DNA from: a virus
IMG/VR virus record: IMGVR_UViG_3300031576_000016
Location: 1 to 64,000 of that record
DNA length: 64,000 nucleotides
Strand: one strand, 5' to 3'
Shown here: positions 48,901 through 57,900 of the stretch, one piece after another
How the letters are laid out: each line of letters begins with the position of its first letter
Numbering within the stretch: position 1 is the stretch's first letter
Position numbers and translations under genes: made by a program
Notes under the pieces: model-generated
What the model saw: the letters and a program-made list of their open reading frames with translations, nothing else
Database searches by the model: none
What the model was told of the DNA's origin: nothing

Positions 48901-51900
48901 AACTCGTCGTGGAATTGGTGGCGCTGCAACGGGCGCGATTCTTGGCGCAACTGTCGGTTCTATTGCTGGTCCGATTGGTGCCGCAGTTGGTGGTGCAGCT
49001 GGCGCTCTGGTTGGATTCACAAGTGCTATCAAGGATGCTGCAAACGAAATTCGTGAAGTAAAAATTGGCAATGCGTTGACCATTATTTCGGACCGTTTGA
49101 CCACGATTGCCAATGTGCCAGTACGAACTTTGCCAGGTGGACAGGCTACTGCTGATGACCCATTGGTTCGTTCTTCGATGGCTGACGTTCTGCGTGAACT
49201 CACTACTTCTCGCAATGAAACACTCGACAAAAACATTAGTGAATCTAGCGGCTTCTGGCGTAGTGCCGGAGCCGTGTTCGGCATCTCGAATCCGGTTGAT
49301 GTTCAAGGTCTCGCCGCGCGTCAGGAATCTGCTGACCGCCAGCAGGTTTCTCAAATCCTGCCGCAGAGCACGCAAATCATCAACCGTCAGGCCGAAGTGT
49401 TACTACGCAACAATCCGAACATTGGCGCTCGCGACGTTGCTCGACGCCTCAGCACTGAGGGTCTCACTGGCCAACTGATTCCTCGCATTGCTCAGGCTCG
49501 CCGCGTACCACTAGAACAATACTTGGATGAGCTTGCTTTGCAGGTTGCCCAAGTCAATACTCGATTGCGTGCTGAGTTGGCGCAGCACCAGGCTCGCGAA
49601 GGCCAGGAGAAGGTTATTCATACCTTTGGCCGGCTCGTGCTGGCGGTCCAATCGGCCTCCGACAGCCTGGTCACTCTGCGGGCGCAGGCTCAGTCTATGT
49701 CGGATGTGTTCTATGGCAACGTCACGGCTACGCCGGTCACCGCTCATTCCGAAGCTCTAACTCAGCTGGGACGCCAGGACCGTGGAGCCATTCGCCCGCT
49801 TGAAACCATCTCTCACGTCGTTGGCGATGAGCGCGGCAACCGTCTGCTTGAGCACGGCCGGGCAACTGACGATGTGGCTCGCGTTCTACCGGCTATCCTG
49901 GCTCGCGTTGGTTCGACCAACCCGCTTGAGCCGTCTGACTTCTCCCGCCAGGTGCGCGAACAACTTGTCAGCGCTTTCGGCGGTACGCCAACAGGCGGAC
50001 AAAACGCCGCCATCAACACCGTTCTGTCTGAGATTCAACGTGTCGGGGCGACGGGCGGCACCGCGCAGATTTTGCGTGAGATGCAGATTGACGCGACCGA
50101 GTTCACGCAGAAGCTCATCAACCCGCTGGCTGACCCGTTGAAGAAATTTGGTCAACAAGTTGCCCAGGACCTGGAGAAGGCCGGCAAGGAGTTTACCGAG
50201 AACGTCAACGAGTTTGTTCGTCGCACTCGCGTGGCCGGCGAAAGCATGGACCGCCTGGCTGCACTCCGCGTCACCACGGCCCGGGTACGAGCCGAGGTTA
50301 CGGCCCAGCAAAGCGGACGCCCGAATGATGTGCTCAGCCAACTCTCTCTGCAAACTCTTCAGAGCGGTTTGCAGTCTCGTCAAGAACGATTGACTGGCGT
50401 CGTCGGTCCGGCAGCGAGCAACCCAGACTTCATCGGTCGCCAGCTTCAGACTGTTCGCGCTCGTATCAACGAAGCGACCCATCGCCAGCAGGAAACCTTT
50501 GAACTGACCGGCGGACGCGGGCCTGCTTATGAAGCAGCAGCGCTTCAGTTGGCTCGGTTGAAGGACCAAGCAGCCAATTTGCAAAATGCTCTCAAGCACC
50601 TGGCTGACGTGTCCGAGAGGAACGCAGCTGCGCAGGAAAAGTTGGGGGCACTCAAACAAGAAGCTGATGCTCGCATTGGCCTCGGCGAACGCTACCTGCG
50701 TGCTGACGGCGAAGAGATGATGCGGCTCAATCGCGGCAGCCTCCTGGTCAACCAGGCATACAGCCGGCCGCAAGGTCAGCGCGGCCTGGACAACCTATCG
50801 GTTGAAGACCGTCGTCTCGCCCTGGATTGGGTCGGGGCTGCACGTGGCACACGTCTACAAGGCTTCCAAGGAAGCCCGCTGGCTGATGACGTTCATCGCA
50901 CGCTCATTCAAGAGAGTGCTGGCGGTGCGTTCAACTTGACCGCTGGTCAACAGAACGAGATGCAAGAGTTGCAGCGTGTCCTATTGGCAAATGCAGCTAC
51001 TGCGGAGCAGGCTCAGAACCAACTCATCACATTCCAGCGTGAGTCGGCTGGTGAGTTTTTCCAGAACCTAACTCAGCAACACGAGCAGTTTTTCAGTCGT
51101 CTTGAACAGACGCTCGCACGCGACCGTCTCTTTGAACAACAAAATCGTTTGAATGAAGTGGCAACTCAGCAGGCTTCGCTTCAGGGTTTGAATACGAATC
51201 GCGAAACTCTGCAACGAGCCGGCGTCACCAACGATGACCAAGTTCGCAATTTGCGCAGCAATCGCGGCCTTGTTAGCGAATACATGGGTCGCGTAAGCGA
51301 AGTACAAGCTTTGCGCCAAAGGTCAAGTAATCCGAGTGGCGCTGCCGATATTTTCGAGCGCACTTATGGCGACCGTCTTGGTTCGCAATTCTCTGATGCT
51401 GGCGGATGGGGAATCAACATTGGGCAAATGGGCCTTAGTTCTGGTTCCATAGGTCGCCTAACCGAGAATGTGCGAAACACCACAGGGTTCACGCCTGAGC
51501 AAACTCAAAGGGTTATCTCTAGGTTCTTGCAGCGTTCTGAAAACATAACTGGCCAAACTGGTAGTGCCAACACCAGAAGTGCTGTTACTGCAAACATCGA
51601 GGAGGCTATTCGTCGCGAACAGGCTTTGCAGTCGCAGGAAGCGCAGCAACGCTTGGCACCACTAGAGAATAACCTTCGCGGACGCCAAATCAACGTTGGT
51701 GGTCTGTCGCAGGCTGCGGCAAGTGGCAACTCAAACGCTCTGCTCCAGGCTATCGACTCATTTGATGGCGTTTCCAACTCCTTCACAACGCTGGATACGC
51801 GCATCCAGAATACCGCAGCGTCGTTCATCAATCTATCGAATAGTGTTCGCACGCTTCAGACGCGCGTTGACAATAACAACCCTAACGCTGGCGGCAATCC

Positions 51901-54900
51901 TTTCCGTTTTGCAACCGGCGGCACGGTTCCAAATGAACCAAGTCGCGTCTATCGGTCCTATGGCACTGACTCTGTGCCAGCCATGCTCACCCCTGGCGAG
52001 TTCGTGGTTCGGGCCGAAGCTGCGAGTGCCAACCGTGGACTTCTCGAAGCCATCAACCGCTCGAAGGGCGGTAGCGTCCAATACCACCAACGTGGTGGAG
52101 TCGCTTATCTGGCTGATGGTGGTTACGCAGATGATGAGCCGTGGGAAGTCAACGCTTACAACTCGCTGTACCGTCGCCGAAGCATGATTGGAGCCGGCGT
52201 TCTGGCTACCGGTGCTGCTTATCGTTATCGTAGTCAACTTGGCTCTGCTTGGCGAAACACCCTTGGTCGCGTTCCGGGTTTGAGATGGACAGCCGGGGGA
52301 ACTCCAGCAGCGGCAGCGGCTCCTACTACTACCGCTTCGCCGCCAACTCCGGTAGTGGAGCCTATGCCAGCATCCGTTCCGGCCACGCAGCCTCGTCAGG
52401 GGCTCCTTGGTCGCGTTCGCGGGTGGTTCGGCGGGACAGCCCCAGCACCTGTTCCTTCTCCTGCTAATACCGGAGCCGGCTATTTCACGGCACCGGCCGA
52501 CAATGTCGCGGCTGAGCTTGTTCCATCGCCTGCCCCTGCCGCTCCAGTAGACCCGGCTACCGCTCATACTGAACGTCTTAGTCGTCTGACTCCAGAAGCT
52601 CGTGCTCGCTACCAACGCATTATGGCGACCGAGCCAATCTCGCGTGCTGACGCTTTGGCAAGAGCAGAAGCGTACAACCAACGCATTTTGGGTGCTCAGA
52701 CACGAGGCGCAGAACGTGCTGCTGCTTACGGCCAACAGCAATCGAACTACGGCGCTGCACAACCACGCAATGCTCCGACGCAACCTGTGGCCAATGAGCC
52801 GCCAGGCTCAAATACGTGGTCGCGTCCAAATCGCGTTATTCCTCGTCCTTCCCCGACCGCCGCTACCACTTCGTCCCCAGCGGCAGCACCAGGCGCAACC
52901 CCAGCGCCTGTTGTTGAGGCTCCTGCTCCGGCTGCGGCTCCCCGCGCAACCGGAGCAGCCTCTACTCGCGTCACGCCAACAACCGCAACCGAGCCAGACA
53001 TCTATCGCTTGGCTCTCCAGGAGACGGCTGGCACACCACGTACTGGCCCAACCATTCGTCAGCTTCAAGCGACGAACGGAGCGGCTCAGGCTCCTCGTCC
53101 GCCTGTTCCGCAGGCAGCAGCGGCAACGCCAACACCAGTTGCACCCGTTCGCACACAGGTGACCGCTGGCCAAGGCATGGTAATCACGCTTGGCGCGAGC
53201 TTGGCCTGGAACCACCTGGCTCAGCAAGCCGGCTTCAATCAGAATGTCACCGACGCCGGCAACCTTGGCATTCTTGGCGGCGGCGTGGCATTGTCTACTC
53301 CGACCGTTGCTGGTGCTGGTCTGTCAGCAACCGTGGCTGCACCTGCGGCCATCATCGCTGCACCAGTGGCTGGTGTCATGGCCGGCAACATCATCGGTCG
53401 CAACGAAGACGCGACATCGCTGTTGACGACTGTCGTTCGTAATACGCCGACACCGCTGGCTGTCGCATACCGTGCGGCCGGCATCGACGAGGATGTGGCT
53501 CGCCGAGGCAGTCGCGAATATCAACGCATCTCTTCCAATGTTCACCAGGCACTGACAGTTCCTGGTGGTGATTGGGGACAACGCACTGCTGACGCAACTG
53601 CAAGCTGGGGTGAAAATGTGCCGGTAGCCGGACACATTGCTTCAGGTGTTGCGACATTTGGTGCTAACACAGGACGTGTGGTCACCGATGTTGTCACTGG
53701 CGTTGGTGCTGAATTGGCAACGCCGGTTGTCAACACGCTGGATGCTGGTGGTTCCTACATTCGTGCCAGCCAACAAGCGGCCTACACTGATGCTCGCGCA
53801 GCGTTCCAGCCATACTTCAGCAAGTATCTGGATGCCATCGAAGCTCGCCAAGATGAGCAGTTGAATGCGGCTGGCGCTTTGATTCCTTCGCTGAAGAGCG
53901 AAGTTGACGCCGCCATCGCTCAGACAGAATACCGCTCAGCGGTGCCGGAAGCTTCTCGCTCGTCGTTCTCCGCGCGTCTTGGTCGCATCTCGATTGGTAA
54001 GCCAACAGAGACCAGCCCAAACATCCTGAGCTTCATCGAAGACACATATGGTCAGGGTCACCTATGGAAGACAAATAATGGTGTTCACCTACAAGATGTG
54101 ATGCGGCAGCATGGCAGTCGCGTCGGCATGGGCGATGATGAAGGCGTTCGTATCGACTTCCAGAACCGCGCGAGTGAGAATCCGCGAGTCGGACGCGAAG
54201 CGATTTTCGCCAAGCTCCGTCAGCGCATCACTCAGCCTCTGGATGGAGCCGAAGGCCCGCGTCCTCGATTCGCTGTCATGGACCGTTTGCGTGACGCTTA
54301 CACTCCGGGCGACAACAACATCCGCACAATGATTGACCGGCTCCGTGGCGAAAGTGCTACCGAGCAAACAGTCCAGACGGACCGTCACACGACATTGCTG
54401 ACACAGGCGACTCAGTTGGACAATGACGAGCAACGCGCGGCATTGTTTGAACAGCCGACTCGGTTGCAGCAGCTACGCGAAAGTCTCCGGGCTCGTCGCG
54501 AAGTAGTGGCGGCTTTGGCAAACATGCCCGCCGACTACCGCAACTTGATGACATGGTACACCACTGGTTCGCCGCCGTGGATGCAACGCATTCGTCAGTA
54601 CCAGCAGGCAGCAGTTCTGGCTGGTCTCGACATCGAACGCGACCAAATGCTGACGCCTATCGGCTACGCAGCAGACCGGTTCTCGAACGAACAGCGCGAA
54701 CTCATCACCAATGTTCGCCGTGGTCAGATTGCTGAAATTCGCCGTCGTCAGAATGTGGATGCTCGGCTCGCCAATGGCGACACGCTCACGGCCATCTTGA
54801 ATGAGGTGCCGGCTGGGTGGAAGTCCATCTACGAACAGTCGATTCGCGAAACAGGCGGCAGCAATGCCGCAGAGACTGCTCACCTGACCGAGACAATGGG

Positions 54901-57900
54901 CGGCGTGGCCGGCGTCTATACTCGCGTTATTGGCGGCAACTTCGAGGGCAACAACTCGGCAGGCCAGCTTGCTTCGGCCGCGCGTTTGATTCCGGATGAT
55001 TTCCTACGTGCTCAGCTTTTGCCTGGTGGTCTTGAAGCCGACAACGCATTGTTCTCCTACCGGTCGAGTGACCTTCAGGATGCGATTGGGGCCGTTCGTC
55101 AACGACAGCTTCGCTTGCTACAAGAGGCCGGCGAAATCAATGCGGTTGGCGATGTGCCTCGTCAGCTTCGCAACGAAGGTGTCATCCCAGGCTTCGCTCC
55201 GCTCTCGTCCATTGCTCGTCAGTATCTGACTCCGCAGGCCCTGCCGCTTGATGCGTTCTTGGCCCAGGCCGGCAATTCGGAAGTGTCGCGTCGGTTCCGT
55301 CTGCGTGACGCTAACAACATCAAGCGTGAGAATCGCTCGTTCATGGCGATGCGACTCGACACGGCAGAAATCGCTGCTGCTCTGAATCCGCAGGCCGCGC
55401 CAGCCCCAGCCCCGAATGCAAACGTTCAACTCGCACGCGGCGGCATGGTCTATCTCGCCCAGGGCGGTATGCCTTCGCCGCTGTTCCAGCCGAGGGGCAC
55501 GGACACCATCCCGGCAATGTTGTCGAAGGGCGAATTCGTCGTCAACGCAGAAGCAACCAAGCAGCACCTGCCGCTTTTGGTGCAAATCAACGAGGGTCGT
55601 CGCCCATCCTACCGCGAAGACGGCGGGGCTGTTGGTGGAGCTATGTCGGCTGTCGCTGCGACTGCTTCTACGGCCCCATCCTCCCCTTCTCTGCTCAGTT
55701 CCGGAAACGAAGGCGACACCTATAACTTGGCCTCGATGCCGAGCAATGAACGCTTCTTGCTGACACAGACATTGTCTACTCTTGGCAAGCACCAGGTCGG
55801 CTCGATTCAAGACGCTGACGCTCGTCTGACGGGTCTCGAACAACGTTCGTCGAGCACCGCAGCCACTCAAGACAACCTGGCCGACGACCGCATCATTTTC
55901 GCGAAACTCGTGGCCGACAACATCGACGCCGGTCACCGCAATGCCGACGTGTTGGTCCGGTCGCAAACTAACCTTCAGAAACGGTTCTTCCTCCACTTGG
56001 GCGGCTCCCAGGACAAGTTCCTTGACAAGTTCGGCATGTCGCTCACTCTGGCTCCGAAGCTCGCGGCCAATGCCGCTCGCGCGGGTGACACGAACAATGT
56101 CTCGATGAAGCTCTTCCGCACCGGCGGCGTCGTTCAGTATTACGCAACCGGTGGTGAAACCAGCATGTTCCAGCCGCGCGGTTCGGACACAGTTCCGGCC
56201 ATGTTGAGCCATGGCGAGTTCATCGTCAATGCGGCCTCGACTCGGCACAACCTGGGTCTGTTGCGAAAAATCAACAACACCAAGGGTCCGGTCTATTATG
56301 CACGCGGGGGCCTGGTGGGTCCGGCCTACTTCTCTGAGGGTGGTCAGGCAGAACAACCGCAACCGCCGCCGATGCCGGCCACGCCGTCCGAGCCGATTTA
56401 CATCGACGAGGCAGGCCCGACTGTGGCTCAGCAGAATGCCGCAGCCGGCATTCAGGAATCTGGCGGCGAAGTTCCACAAGCCAGCAATGCTGCGGCTACG
56501 GCTCCAACTCCTGAGCTTCCGAGTCAGACGCCGTTTGGCGAAGACCCAGACCGCCCAGCAGCGGCCATGTTCCGGTTCGCGGCCGGAGGGTTCGTCCGTC
56601 CACGTTACTTGGCCCAGGGCGGACTTGTCAGCTACTTCGATGGCGGTGGACCTGTGCCGGCTCCGGCCCCAGCGGAAAGCCCTGAGCAACAACAGACCTT
56701 CCAACGATGGCGAGATTACCTGGCTGAGCCGGCGAATCAAACGCCGCCTCAAATCCAGATGTTGGAAGGGTGGTTCAATCGCGGCTTCGGTGCCAATGGT
56801 TGGGACCGCGCGGCATTGCGTGCTCGCCTGGCCCGAGACGGCAATCGTCTATCTCCACGTTGGCGAGGTTTCTTCCAGGCATGGTCTGGATGGGTCGGTC
56901 GTCAAAACACCGAGCGCGATGCAGCCGCACAAGCTCGTCTGGAAACATTCCGTCGTACCTTGGTGCCGACTGTCGGCGGCGCGCCAGCCGCGCCTCTGCC
57001 GCCCGAACAGGCAGAAGCTCGTTACCAGGCCGAGTATCGTCGTCTCCGCGACATCTGGACTCGTGGCGGCAATCCACTTCAGGGCAATCTCGAAGGCGAC
57101 GACGTTGAGGCGTCGGTCAATCAGGAAACAACTGCGGCCATCGCTGCCGGTCGTGCGAATTTCCAGTTCCTCAGTCCGGAACAGCGTGCTCGCTATCGCA
57201 TCCTTCGTGAAATGCAAGGTGCCCAGGTTCGCCAGCGCACGGCTCGCGGACAGGCCCTGACGTTCACCGGCGGTCCAACAGCTGACAACGCGCAAGGACG
57301 CGCTCTTGGCGAAGGCATTACAGGTCAGCAGGCATTCGCAGCGGCTCCTGGCGCTGTGGCCGAAGAGAACCTGTCTCCGACCGAGCAGGCTGTCCTTGAG
57401 GAAGAATATCGCTTCGCGGCTCAGGACCGTTTCAATCGTGAGACCCAAGGTCTGACGACTCTCGAACAGTTGACGCAATACTGGCAGCCGCGCGAAGGAC
57501 AGTCGAGCCCAGCATTCCGCCAGGCGTTCCGCGCGAACTCCAGTCGATACACGCCTCAGCAACGGGCAGAGATTCAGGCTCAATGGGACTTCTACGACGC
57601 CTACCTCGCACGCCGGCCGGCTCTCGAAGCGGCTCAACAGCAAGCGCGCGAACAGCAACGTCAGCAGGAAGCACAGCGTCAGCGTGAGGCTCAGGAACGC
57701 GAGACCGCCAACCAGCGCGTGCAAACGTTCCGCGACCAGCAGGCCGCGCTCGACCAGGAAATTCAGTTCCAGGCTGCCGTCAATCCGAATGGCGGCTCGG
57801 CGAACTTCCTACGTGAACGTCAAGCCGGCGAGCAGTTCAACCAGAACATGCAGCGTTTCAACGCTCGTTGGGGCGAACTCGAAAATCGTGACCGCAACGG

